DNA of 24,914 bases, taken from positions 1 to 24,914 of the forward strand of contig USCK01000010.1 in the NCBI GenBank assembly GCA_900553205.1, in the 5' to 3' direction. The position numbers and the translations under genes were made by a program. Shown piece after piece: positions 6,489 through 14,213 of the stretch. Below the pieces are notes generated by a model. The model saw nothing but the letters and a program-made list of their open reading frames with translations. It had not been told where the DNA came from and did not search any database. The DNA comes from an uncultured bacterium (lineage in GTDB: Bacteria; Cyanobacteriota; Vampirovibrionia; Gastranaerophilales; Gastranaerophilaceae). Each line of letters starts with the position of its first letter. Position 1 is the first letter of the stretch.

Positions 6489-7055
6489 TTAAAACTTTTC
6501 ACAAAAAATCTCAAAATATCCTTGAGGGTGTGAACAAAGAGGACATTTCTTTGGCGCAGATTGTGATATAGTTATATAACCACATTTTCTACATTTCCAT
6601 TGTGTTTTATACTCTTTACAAAACACACTACCATTTTTTAATTCGGTATATAGTTCATTGTATCGATGTGAATGATGTCTTTCAACTTCAATTACTCTTT
6701 CAAACAAGTCGGCAACCTCTTTGTAGCCTTCTTCTTTCGCTATTTGCGCAGAATTTTTATAAATAGTTTCCCATTCATCACGCTCACCTTCAAAAGCTGC
6801 TTTCAAGTTTTCTAATGTATTACCCATAAAAAATGGATAATTTGCATCAACAAGTTTTATACCTTTAGGAATATGTTTGTAAAACTGTTTGGCATGCTGT
6901 CTTTCGTTCTCTGCTGTATCTAGAAAAACCTCAGCGATTTGTTCATAGCCTTCTTCCTTAGCAACTTTAGAATAAAAAGTATATCTGTTTCTTGCCATTG
7001 ATTCACCTGCAAACGCATTCAACAACTCGAGTTCTGTTTTAGAGCCTTCTATCAT
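6489..7055 (-). CDS. Rubrerythrin (diiron peroxidase with C-terminal rubredoxin domain)
   Basis: Reduces hydrogen peroxide in the cytosol of anaerobes, taking electrons through its rubredoxin iron. Residues 1-140 form the ferritin-like four-helix domain, with the diiron ligands visible as Glu18 (AGESMARNRY), ERQH (51-54), the Glu pair in GERDEW (90-95) and ERHH (125-128). Residues 150-180 carry two CxxC knuckles, Cys155/158 and Cys171/174, which bind the Fe(SCys)4 centre. The length of 188 is typical. A GGGGG Shine-Dalgarno sits 7 bases before the ATG. It follows the FAD oxidoreductase gene by 62 bases on the same strand and may share its transcript or have its own promoter in that gap. It points to an oxygen-sensitive lifestyle. 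Confidence 0.93.
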   Translation of the reverse strand: MIEGSKTELELLNAFAGESMARNRYTFYSKVAKEEGYEQIAEVFLDTAENERQHAKQFYKHIPKGIKLVDANYPFFMGNTLENLKAAFEGERDEWETIYKNSAQIAKEEGYKEVADLFERVIEVERHHSHRYNELYTELKNGSVFCKEYKTQWKCRKCGYITISQSAPKKCPLCSHPQGYFEIFCEKF

Positions 7056-7117
7056 ATATTATTACCCCCTTTTAATAATCACTTTATAAGAGGTATATAA
7101 TAGTTGAGCGTTAGATA

Positions 7118-8356
7118 CTATTCTCCTAGTTGGCTAATATACTTGGCTATACCTTCACCCATAGAAAAACAGCTTGGTATAATTCTAAGTGCAGCTTGAG
7201 CCTGAAAATCTGCAGAAATACATCTGCCAATAACAAACAAATTATCATAATCAGCAGAAATCAACGCTTCTAAAGGTAATGTATAGTTCTTTTTCTGCAT
7301 TTCTAAAACAGAGCTGTTCTTTTTATTTGAATGTATATCAACAGGATAGTTTGAAGTAAGGCAAGGGTTTTCAAACTCTTTTCCACTTCTCAAATCCTCA
7401 ATAGTATAAACATATTTACCCTTAATTCTCCTTGAAACTCTTACTCCAAGAGAGTTTGCGATTGATGAAATATAAGCATTTTCAAACCCTATTAAATATG
7501 TTTTGCAAAAATTTGCAATCCTTAATATGCTTTGTCGCCCTGATTGTAAGGCTTTTGACCTTGCGATAGGGTCTAGAGGGTTTATTTCAGGCGTACAAAC
7601 GATTCTAGGGGTATTAAAAGCAAGTGCCCCAAACATTCCGGGAACTGTAAACACCTGAAAATAGCTAGTGTCCTTGTATTTAAGGATTTTCTTTTTTACT
7701 GCGTCCTCAAAGAATGGTCTTAATGCCCATTTTTTGTCTGTATCCCAAGTGTATGCTGTTGATAAATGAATTTGACCGTCTATAACAGCAGAGGTCGTAA
7801 CATTTCTGTCTTTATCAAATTCCATTATCCAATCTGAAAATTGTTTTATATTTATTCCACTCATGATGAAACGCAAATTATTTGGTTGAAATTCATCATT
7901 TTTGTTTAAAAAATTACAATCGCCGGTTGAGTCTATAATATACTTCGTTTCGATATATACTGATAATATATCAGAGTTTAATTTGACTTTTTTAATGTGA
8001 TTTTTTTCACAAATTATATCATCTATTTCAGAATCGAATATAACATCAACTTTTGCATGACTCATCATTTCATCTAAGACAATTTTTAATAGCTCAGGAT
8101 TAAACCACCCCGGGTTGCCGTCCAAGTATGTTGCTTGACCTCCAAGCTTAGATAATCGTTTAGTCAGTTCTTTATAAAAATTGGTGTTATCGCCTGATAC
8201 TGTATTCATAGCTGGAGTCACAAGAGCAGATGTCATTGTCCCACCCAAAAATGAGTTTTTTTCTATTATTAATGTTTTCAGTCCTAATTTTCCAAGGGTA
8301 TATGCGCAGGCACAACCTGCTGTACCACCACCTACAACTATCACATCATAATTCAT
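7118..8356 (-). CDS. FAD-dependent oxidoreductase (FAD_oxidored type)
   Basis: A 412-residue flavoprotein. The N-terminal dinucleotide fold has GGGTAG (9-14) for the FAD pyrophosphate and Glu32 at the end of strand 2 for the ribose. Diagnostic downstream blocks are GVRVSRRIKGKY (304-315), NYPVDIH (336-342) and the C-terminal FAD-contacting GRCISAD (377-383) with RIIPSCFSMGEG. These match the FAD_oxidored (PF12831-like) group, whose members oxidise varied and mostly unknown substrates. It is not the DAO-type fold of MnmC's oxidase half, as far as the motifs show. The start overlaps the upstream methyltransferase gene by 11 bases, with a GAGGTG ribosome binding site 8 bases before the ATG. The tight coupling suggests a joint task. 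Confidence 0.8.
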   Translation of the reverse strand: MNYDVIVVGGGTAGCACAYTLGKLGLKTLIIEKNSFLGGTMTSALVTPAMNTVSGDNTNFYKELTKRLSKLGGQATYLDGNPGWFNPELLKIVLDEMMSHAKVDVIFDSEIDDIICEKNHIKKVKLNSDILSVYIETKYIIDSTGDCNFLNKNDEFQPNNLRFIMSGINIKQFSDWIMEFDKDRNVTTSAVIDGQIHLSTAYTWDTDKKWALRPFFEDAVKKKILKYKDTSYFQVFTVPGMFGALAFNTPRIVCTPEINPLDPIARSKALQSGRQSILRIANFCKTYLIGFENAYISSIANSLGVRVSRRIKGKYVYTIEDLRSGKEFENPCLTSNYPVDIHSNKKNSSVLEMQKKNYTLPLEALISADYDNLFVIGRCISADFQAQAALRIIPSCFSMGEGIAKYISQLGE

Positions 8357-9449
8357 TATCAGAACACCTCTTTTTTGTTTTATTTGAATGAAGTTTTATA
8401 TATCTGGAAGAACTCATCAAGTTTGATTGTTCCACTTCGCTTTTTCTTCTTTCAAGAATTTGTTCGGCACTGTCTGCCAATGTAAAATCTCTATAGGGAA
8501 TACCTGCTTTTGTTTTTAAAAGTCCAAGCTCATATTCATTCAAATAATTTTTAATTTTTATTTTATCTTTGGAGGCAATAGTACCTACAAATTTATTATC
8601 CTCATTTATTATTTTACCAACAAAATATCCGGATTCAATGAGAGTATTTCTTATTATAACAGAGTTTGTATAAGTTACCAATACTCCGGTTGGAGAGGTT
8701 AGCTTATTCAGTCGGGTTAGGAAATCTAACGACCATAGCTGAGGGCACTTATCTGTCGTAAAAGCATCTAAAAATATATAATCGTATGTTTTATTGAGTT
8801 TTTGGACAGTTCTTCTCGCATCATCAGGATAAAAATTAAACAAAATATCTCGTTTCGATAAATACCTATAATATATATTATGTAAAAAGAGCCATTTTGA
8901 GGGGCTTCCTATGTCTTTATACCCCCTTTTTTGAAGAAATTTGACAAAATTTATCAAATTTTGCTCAAAAAACGGAGAAAATTGACTCTGACTTAAAATA
9001 TCTTCCAAGAAAAATTCTTCGCCAAATTTTTCATAAAGATTTTTTATAAGAATTATGTTTACCCAATCTTCAATTCTATATTTTTTATACTTACCTTTTT
9101 TAACATACTTAGAAAATTTATCATTATCTTTTTGTTTTCTAAAATAATCACATAGTCTGTGATTTGTTTTTAAAAACGGAGATAAACACATTAGACTTTT
9201 ATTTATATCCAAGCAATCAAAAGTTATTTTTTTATTTTTATTAGCATTTAGAAATGCTTTTGAATTATAACCTAATCCAAAACACACATCTAAAACATTT
9301 ATATTATCTTTTTCAACAGTCAAAGGACATACAAACTTTTCATAAGCCTCGGTAAGTGCGCCATAGCCTGAGTGATAGATATCATGAAACTCCTCACTAT
9401 ATAATCCGACTGAGCCATCGCCCGTAATATAAGGTAAAAATCCGTCCAT
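8346..9449 (-). CDS. MnmC-like SAM-dependent methyltransferase (DUF752)
   Basis: Resembles the methyltransferase half of MnmC, which completes 5-methylaminomethyl-2-thiouridine at the tRNA wobble base. Visible blocks are GDGSVGLYSEEFHDIYHS (10-27), the SAM-binding VLDVCFGLGYN (52-62), the acidic strand-end DYIFLDAF (223-230) and PQLWSLDFLTRL plus GVLVTYTNS (236-263), all in MnmC order. An unusual Lys/Phe-rich insert of about 90 residues (100-190) separates the SAM loop from the catalytic half. The Lys/Arg/Ser-rich tail (332-367) may bind RNA. No Shine-Dalgarno is visible. The start codon is 6 bases after a candidate -10 box, so the mRNA may be leaderless. The 3' end overlaps the FAD oxidoreductase gene. 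tRNA as substrate is inferred from the family. Confidence 0.72.
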   Translation of the reverse strand: MDGFLPYITGDGSVGLYSEEFHDIYHSGYGALTEAYEKFVCPLTVEKDNINVLDVCFGLGYNSKAFLNANKNKKITFDCLDINKSLMCLSPFLKTNHRLCDYFRKQKDNDKFSKYVKKGKYKKYRIEDWVNIILIKNLYEKFGEEFFLEDILSQSQFSPFFEQNLINFVKFLQKRGYKDIGSPSKWLFLHNIYYRYLSKRDILFNFYPDDARRTVQKLNKTYDYIFLDAFTTDKCPQLWSLDFLTRLNKLTSPTGVLVTYTNSVIIRNTLIESGYFVGKIINEDNKFVGTIASKDKIKIKNYLNEYELGLLKTKAGIPYRDFTLADSAEQILERRKSEVEQSNLMSSSRYIKLHSNKTKKRCSDNEL

Positions 9450-9455
9450 ATAAAA

Positions 9456-9484
9456 ATTGTATCAATAAATATTATCTACTGCAA
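9456..9484 (-). promoter_or_regulatory. Promoter of the methyltransferase gene, leaderless geometry
   Basis: On the minus strand, TTGCAG (9479-9484), a 17-base spacer and TACAAT (9456-9461), then only 6 bases to the ATG. Transcription would begin at or next to the start codon. Confidence 0.5.
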
Positions 9485-9510
9485 AAATGTTAAAATTAGA
9501 AAAATATTAT

Positions 9511-9601
9511 TGGAATATATCGAATAGACTTTATATTAGATTATAGGTATATATCGATAAGAACTATCAACAAAAGTTATTTGTATATATCGAATAGAAC
9601 T
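9511..9601. repeat. Three-copy TATATATCGA direct repeat array
   Basis: Three ~20-base copies: 9511-9530, 9546-9565 and 9582-9601. The shared core is ATATATCGA followed by AT/TA, AGA and CT. The CG dinucleotides are at 9521, 9555 and 9591, so the spacing is 34 and 36 bases. Copies 2 and 3 match in almost every position. The array ends about 27 bases before the -35 box of the methyltransferase promoter. The rest of the 216-base gap holds only AT-rich sequence after the rel stop codon. Confidence 0.75.
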
Positions 9602-9665
9602 CTCAGTAAAATAAAAAATATTTTTCAAAACAATTTAGAAAAATAAAAAAATAAAATTAAAATTC

Positions 9666-11873
9666 TTAATTAGATTTTCTTTCTTGTTTTGTTTTCTTTT
9701 TTGGAGCATTTTTCTTTGCAAATTGTTTTGGTGCATGAGAATAAGATGTTTGAACCCTTTTCACACTATACACATCAGGCAGATTCTGTATAGCTGTCAT
9801 TACTCGTTTTAGGGTTTCTATATTATCAAGTTCTATACCCAACTCTATTACACCTAAATTAGCCTTAGATTTGGCATTTGCAAAGATAATGTTTGTATTA
9901 TTATCAGATACTGCACTTATAATATCCTTCAAAAGCCCTGCCTTTTCTGCAGTTTCAACTCTAATACTTGTTGTATAAGTCTTGTCAGTATTGTTTCCTG
10001 ACCAATGGATATCAATAAGTCTTTCAGGCTCTATATCATCAAGAGTTTTGCAATCTAAACGGTGAATAGTTACGCCTTTTGACCTTGTAACAACACCGAC
10101 AATAGGTTCTCCTGGTATAGGAGAGCAACAGCGAGCAAAAGAATATAAAAGTCCTTCTAAACCAACAACATCTTTTTTAGAAGCTCTATGTTCTCTACCA
10201 ATAACAGGCTCTTTGGGTTTTGACGGCTTTTTAAGTTTGTTTATTATCTTATTGGCCGTTGTTTCACCATATCCCAATGCTGCAAATAAATCATCTGCAG
10301 ATTGGTAATTCATTTGTTTTGCAACTTTTTCAAGTTCGCCTGATTTTACATACTCATCAAATACTTGTTTGGTCAAATCGTGTTCAAGCGTAGATTTACC
10401 GAGTTCAATATGGTCTTCTCGTTTATTCTTTTTGAACCATTGACGAATTTTTGATGAAGCTTGTTTTGTTACAACAAAATTTAGCCAACCAAGTTTTGGT
10501 GCTTGAACTTTTGAGGTCAAAATTTCAACAATATCGCCGTTTTTAAGTTTTGTATCCAGTTGTGCAATTCTGCCGTTAATCAATGCCCCAACGGTTCTAT
10601 GACCAACATCTGAATGAATTCTGTACGAAAAATCAACAGGAGTTGCATTAACCGGCAAATCAATTACATCACCGTTTGGAGTGAATGCAAATACTTGGTC
10701 TGAGAACAGATCTAATTTAACGGAATTAACATAATCTTCTGCATCAGTTGTATCTTTGTTGTATTCAACAAGTTTTCTCATCCAAGAGAACTGTTTATCT
10801 GTATCTGAATTGGCTTTTTGAGAGCCTTTTTCTTTGTATCTCCAGTGAGCAGCAACACCATATTCAGCGACCTCATGCATCTTCCAAGTTCTTATTTGAA
10901 CCTCTAACGGCTTTTGTTTTGGCCCGATAACAGAGGTGTGCAAGGATTGATACATGTTTCCCTTTGGCATTGCAATATAATCTTTAAAACGTCCGGGGAT
11001 AGGCTTAAATTGTGAGTGAATCAAGCCTAAAACTTCATAACATTCTTTTTCTGTATCAACAATTACTCGAACAGCAGTAATATCATACAAATCATGAAAC
11101 TGAACATTTAATCGTTTCATTTTGTTATAAATACTGTAATAATGTTTTGCACGCCCAGTAATTTCGGCCTTAATACCAAATTTTTTAACATCTTGTTTAA
11201 TTTTTTTGATTAATAGTTGTACTGTTGAATCTCTTTCGGCTTTCTTTTGAGAAACAAGTTGTGCAATTTCATAGTATTTGTCAGGGTGAAGATATTTCAA
11301 TGACAAATCTTCAAGCTCTGCTTTAATTTTACCTACCCCTAAACGATTTGCTAATGGCGCAAAGATATCAAGAGTTTCCTGAGCAATTCTTTGTTGTTTA
11401 GCTGCTGCCATAAAATTTAATGTACGCATATTATGTAATCTATCAGCAAGTTTTAAGAAAATTATTCTAAAATCACTTGCCATAGCAATAAATAATCTAC
11501 GGAAGTTTTCGGCTTGACGTTCTTCTTTCGATTTGAATTGAAGTTTACCTAGTTTTGTTACACCTTGAACTAAATTTAAAACATCAGTTCCAAATAATTC
11601 TTCTATTTCTTCTGGCTGAGTATCAGTGTCTTCTAGAATATCGTGCAAAAAGCCAGCCATTAAAGTATGCGTATCAGCTTTTAAATCCAATAGGATTTTC
11701 ACAACTTCTACCGGATGAATGATATATGGTTCTTCTGAAACTCGGTATTGCCCTTGATGTAATTTCTTTGCAAATTCAAAGGCTTTCTCTATCATCTGAA
11801 TATCTTCAGGAGCACGTTTTTGTGCAATTAACTTATTTTTTATATCTGTAAATAATTCTGATTGATCATCCAT
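9666..11873 (-). CDS. rel: Bifunctional (p)ppGpp synthetase/hydrolase
   Basis: Makes and degrades (p)ppGpp, the stringent-response alarmone. Domains in order: the HD hydrolase (about 30-180), with His53 and the HD-x-x-ED motif HDILED (77-82); the synthetase (about 235-345), with GRFKDYIAMPKG (294-305), YQSLHT and EVQIRT; TGS (about 393-453); a helical and Cys-containing region with RCCSPIPGE (581-589); and ACT (about 634-708). The charged motif is RFKD (295-298), the RXKD form typical of bifunctional Rel/SpoT, as against EXDD in synthetase-only RelA. Both active sites look intact. The C-terminal 25 residues are Lys-rich. Length (735) is normal. No Shine-Dalgarno is visible; a TATAAT ends 6 bases before the ATG. 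It lies downstream of the recombinase gene on the same strand. Confidence 0.95.
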   Translation of the reverse strand: MDDQSELFTDIKNKLIAQKRAPEDIQMIEKAFEFAKKLHQGQYRVSEEPYIIHPVEVVKILLDLKADTHTLMAGFLHDILEDTDTQPEEIEELFGTDVLNLVQGVTKLGKLQFKSKEERQAENFRRLFIAMASDFRIIFLKLADRLHNMRTLNFMAAAKQQRIAQETLDIFAPLANRLGVGKIKAELEDLSLKYLHPDKYYEIAQLVSQKKAERDSTVQLLIKKIKQDVKKFGIKAEITGRAKHYYSIYNKMKRLNVQFHDLYDITAVRVIVDTEKECYEVLGLIHSQFKPIPGRFKDYIAMPKGNMYQSLHTSVIGPKQKPLEVQIRTWKMHEVAEYGVAAHWRYKEKGSQKANSDTDKQFSWMRKLVEYNKDTTDAEDYVNSVKLDLFSDQVFAFTPNGDVIDLPVNATPVDFSYRIHSDVGHRTVGALINGRIAQLDTKLKNGDIVEILTSKVQAPKLGWLNFVVTKQASSKIRQWFKKNKREDHIELGKSTLEHDLTKQVFDEYVKSGELEKVAKQMNYQSADDLFAALGYGETTANKIINKLKKPSKPKEPVIGREHRASKKDVVGLEGLLYSFARCCSPIPGEPIVGVVTRSKGVTIHRLDCKTLDDIEPERLIDIHWSGNNTDKTYTTSIRVETAEKAGLLKDIISAVSDNNTNIIFANAKSKANLGVIELGIELDNIETLKRVMTAIQNLPDVYSVKRVQTSYSHAPKQFAKKNAPKKKTKQERKSN

Positions 11874-11879
11874 ATTCTA

Positions 11880-11885
11880 ATTATA
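11880..11885 (-). promoter_or_regulatory. Candidate -10 box of rel, leaderless geometry
   Basis: Perfect TATAAT on the minus strand, then 6 bases (TAGAAT) and the ATG. There is no Shine-Dalgarno. The -35 is poor: TTTACA fits the consensus, but at 20-base spacing. Confidence 0.4.
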
Positions 11886-11939
11886 ATACTATATTTGTTA
11901 AGGATTGTAAAGTGATGAGAGATTTAAGTATCAATATAA

Positions 11940-12797
11940 TTAACTATTTATTTGGAAATAAACCTCTTTTAGCCGTTTTTTACTTATATGTGTATATAAT
12001 TGAGTTGTTGCAACATCACTATGCCCCAAAAGCTCTTGAACAACACGCAAATCTGCACCATTTTCCAGCAAATGTGTTGCAAAGCTATGTCTTAAAGTGT
12101 GAGGTGAAATATTTTTATGGATTATTTCACCTTGAGAATGAACCAAGTTATATATATCCTGTCTTGTTACAAGACGCCCATTTTCATGTAATAATAAAAA
12201 TTTTGTATCTAGTTTATTCTTCTTTATAATAAAATCTCTTTCAGGTAAATATTCATTTATTTTAGTTATTGCTTTTTCTCCGATTGGAACTAACCGTTCT
12301 TTACTCCCTTTACCCAAACAAAGAACATACTTTGCTTTCAAATTAATATCAGCTATTTTTAAATTAACTAATTCAGAAACTCTAAAACCACAACTATATA
12401 ATAATTCTAAAATTACAGCCTCAAGTTTAGACAAATCATGGGATAAAATTTCTTCAATATCTTTTAAAGTCATAACTTTAGGAAGTTTTTTAGGTCGTTT
12501 AGGTAGTTCTATTAACTGTGCAGGGTTATTCTTTGCATTATTTGTTATGCAAGCCCATTTAAAGAATGATTTTATAGAAGATATCTTTCTTGTAATACTT
12601 GTTATCGCATAATCATTTTCTTTTAAATATCTTATATAACTGCTTATATCATGTCTTGAAATCTCATCTAAGTTGTTTTTTGCTGAAAAATATTCAAGAA
12701 AAAATTCAACATCTCGCCTGTAAGCCTCAATAGAATTGGGTGATAAACCTTTTTCCAGCTCAATAAATTCAAGGTATAAAGATAAGAGTTCAAACAT
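11940..12797 (-). CDS. xerC: Tyrosine recombinase, XerC/XerD type
   Basis: Likely resolves chromosome dimers at the dif site by strand exchange before division. The N-terminal SAM-like core-binding domain spans about 1-85 and the catalytic domain about 105-285. The catalytic residues are all visible: Arg139 (CGFRVSEL), the Lys-containing hairpin GKGSKERLVP (162-171), His233 and Arg236 (HTLRHSFATH), His259 (LLGHSD) and the nucleophile Tyr268 (TQLYTH). At 285 residues it is slightly short, which is normal for Xer proteins. XerC and XerD cannot be told apart here. Only one is seen in the window, so a partner elsewhere or a single-recombinase system are both possible. It is a housekeeping type, with no phage or integron context. 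No Shine-Dalgarno is visible. It is divergent from murC. Confidence 0.88.
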   Translation of the reverse strand: MFELLSLYLEFIELEKGLSPNSIEAYRRDVEFFLEYFSAKNNLDEISRHDISSYIRYLKENDYAITSITRKISSIKSFFKWACITNNAKNNPAQLIELPKRPKKLPKVMTLKDIEEILSHDLSKLEAVILELLYSCGFRVSELVNLKIADINLKAKYVLCLGKGSKERLVPIGEKAITKINEYLPERDFIIKKNKLDTKFLLLHENGRLVTRQDIYNLVHSQGEIIHKNISPHTLRHSFATHLLENGADLRVVQELLGHSDVATTQLYTHISKKRLKEVYFQINS

Positions 12798-12822
12798 ACT
12801 TTTATATTAACATACTTTGTAA

Positions 12823-12838
12823 TATAATTTACTATAAT
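12823..12838 (+). promoter_or_regulatory. Candidate -10 boxes of the murC operon
   Basis: Two perfect TATAAT hexamers (12823-12828 and 12833-12838) precede murC. No clear -35 accompanies either. The upstream one leaves a leader of about 20 bases that includes the AGGAGA site. The short divergent gap (57 bases) is shared with the xer gene. Confidence 0.4.
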
Positions 12839-12854
12839 AAAGGAGAGTGTACTT

Positions 12855-14204
12855 GTGAACGAAAAATTTCATTTTATAGCCATTGGTGGTGTGGGAATGA
12901 GCGGACTTGCCAAATATCTTATACAAGAAGGGTACGAGGTCTCAGGTTCTGACATTAGTGAAAGTAAATATGTAGCCCAACTAAGAGATTTAGGAGCAAA
13001 AATATATATAGGACACTCAAAAGAGAATGTTCCTGAAGGTGCGATTGTGGTTATTAGTTCTGCAATAAGAATGAATAATCCCGAAGTCGTAAGAGCTAAA
13101 GAACTTGGCTGTAAAATTTTGCATCGTTCTGATGTTTTAGCCTTCGTTTCTGATTCAGATAAAAAGTTTATCGGATTTGCAGGCACGCATGGTAAAACAA
13201 CAACAAGTGGCATGACTTCATATGTAATGGAAAAAGCTGATTTTCACCCTTCTTTTGTTGTTGGAGGATTTGTTCCTTATTATCATACAAATGCAGAATA
13301 CGACAAAGACGGGAATATTTTTATTGCAGAAATGGACGAAAGTGACGGAACACTTGTTAAATATTCTCCTGATATCGTTGTGGTGAATAACCTTGAAGCT
13401 GACCACCTTGATTTTTATAAAAATGGTTTGGATTCAATCATAGAAACCTTCCAAAAGCTATTTATGAACTTAAAAACAAATGCAAAAATCATAATTAATA
13501 ATGACAATGCAGGGAATTTAAAACTTAGAGGATATGATTTTATTACATTTGGTATAGATGAAGCTGAATATATGGCAAAAAATATAAACTTTGCTAACGG
13601 TTATTCAACTTTTGATATTTACCATAATAATGAAATTTTACTTGAAAATGTAAAAATCATTATCCCGGGGGAACATAATGTATATAACACATTGGCTGTT
13701 GTTTCAGCATTAAATGAAGCTGGTATTGATGTTAATAAAATAAAAGAACATTTGGCGACCTTTACAGGTATGGGGCGCCGTTTCCAAAAGATGTTAGATC
13801 TTGGTGAAATACCTGTTTATGATGATTATGCTCATCACCCTACAGAGATAAAAGCAACTTTAACTGCGATGAAATCATTTACAGACAGAAATGTAGTTGC
13901 AGTATTCCAACCTCACAGGTATTCAAGACTTGAAAGTTTATGGAATGATTTTAAAGATGCTCTAAAATCTGCAGACAGGCTTATTATTACTGATGTTTAT
14001 GCAGCTTCGGAAGATAAAATTGAAGGTATAAATTCTGAAAAATTTGCTTCTGAAATCAACGGTGCAGAATACATTTCCGGCTCTATCCAAGAGGTTGCAG
14101 ATAAACTTTTACCTACCCTTAAAAACAATGATGTCGTTATCGGGCTTGGTGCAGGTACTATTACAAATTTGGCTAAATGCCTTAAAACAGCGAAAGAGGT
14201 ATAA
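12855..14204 (+). CDS. murC: UDP-N-acetylmuramate--L-alanine ligase
   Basis: Joins L-alanine to UDP-N-acetylmuramic acid with ATP, the first amino acid of the peptidoglycan stem, in the cytosol. The N-terminal UDP-binding fold carries GGVGMSGLA (11-19). The ATP P-loop is GTHGKTTT (110-117). The Mg/substrate block DESDG (161-165) is followed by EADHLD (181-186). DDYAHHPTE (about 323-331) marks the C-terminal ligase domain. Length (449) is standard. The start is GTG at 12855, chosen because it is 8 bases after the strong AGGAGA site (12841-12846) and directly precedes the conserved first strand. It leads the murC-murB-ddl-ftsQ run. Confidence 0.97.
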   Translation: MNEKFHFIAIGGVGMSGLAKYLIQEGYEVSGSDISESKYVAQLRDLGAKIYIGHSKENVPEGAIVVISSAIRMNNPEVVRAKELGCKILHRSDVLAFVSDSDKKFIGFAGTHGKTTTSGMTSYVMEKADFHPSFVVGGFVPYYHTNAEYDKDGNIFIAEMDESDGTLVKYSPDIVVVNNLEADHLDFYKNGLDSIIETFQKLFMNLKTNAKIIINNDNAGNLKLRGYDFITFGIDEAEYMAKNINFANGYSTFDIYHNNEILLENVKIIIPGEHNVYNTLAVVSALNEAGIDVNKIKEHLATFTGMGRRFQKMLDLGEIPVYDDYAHHPTEIKATLTAMKSFTDRNVVAVFQPHRYSRLESLWNDFKDALKSADRLIITDVYAASEDKIEGINSEKFASEINGAEYISGSIQEVADKLLPTLKNNDVVIGLGAGTITNLAKCLKTAKEV

Positions 14205-14213
14205 CATTGGCTA

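Noticed and set aside
7056..7117. PerR-like operator before rubrerythrin
   Set aside because: TTATAAAGTGATTATTA has the right flavour but lacks the 7-1-7 inverted symmetry, and the region is simply AT-rich.
1037..8348. Possible recoding of TGA
   Set aside because: TGA ends the phosphohexomutase and methyltransferase genes at the expected places, and no conserved gene has an in-frame TGA.
9511..9601. Possible CRISPR array from the three repeats
   Set aside because: Repeats are imperfect, spacers are only about 15 bases and AT-rich, there are only three copies, and no cas gene is in the window.
11912..12229. Plus-strand 105-residue reading frame
   Set aside because: Lies antisense to the well-conserved xer gene, has no family features, and the opposite frame carries all catalytic motifs.
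11940..12797. Integrase of a mobile element
   Set aside because: Sequence is housekeeping Xer type, the neighbours are core genes, and no attachment site repeats or phage genes are visible.
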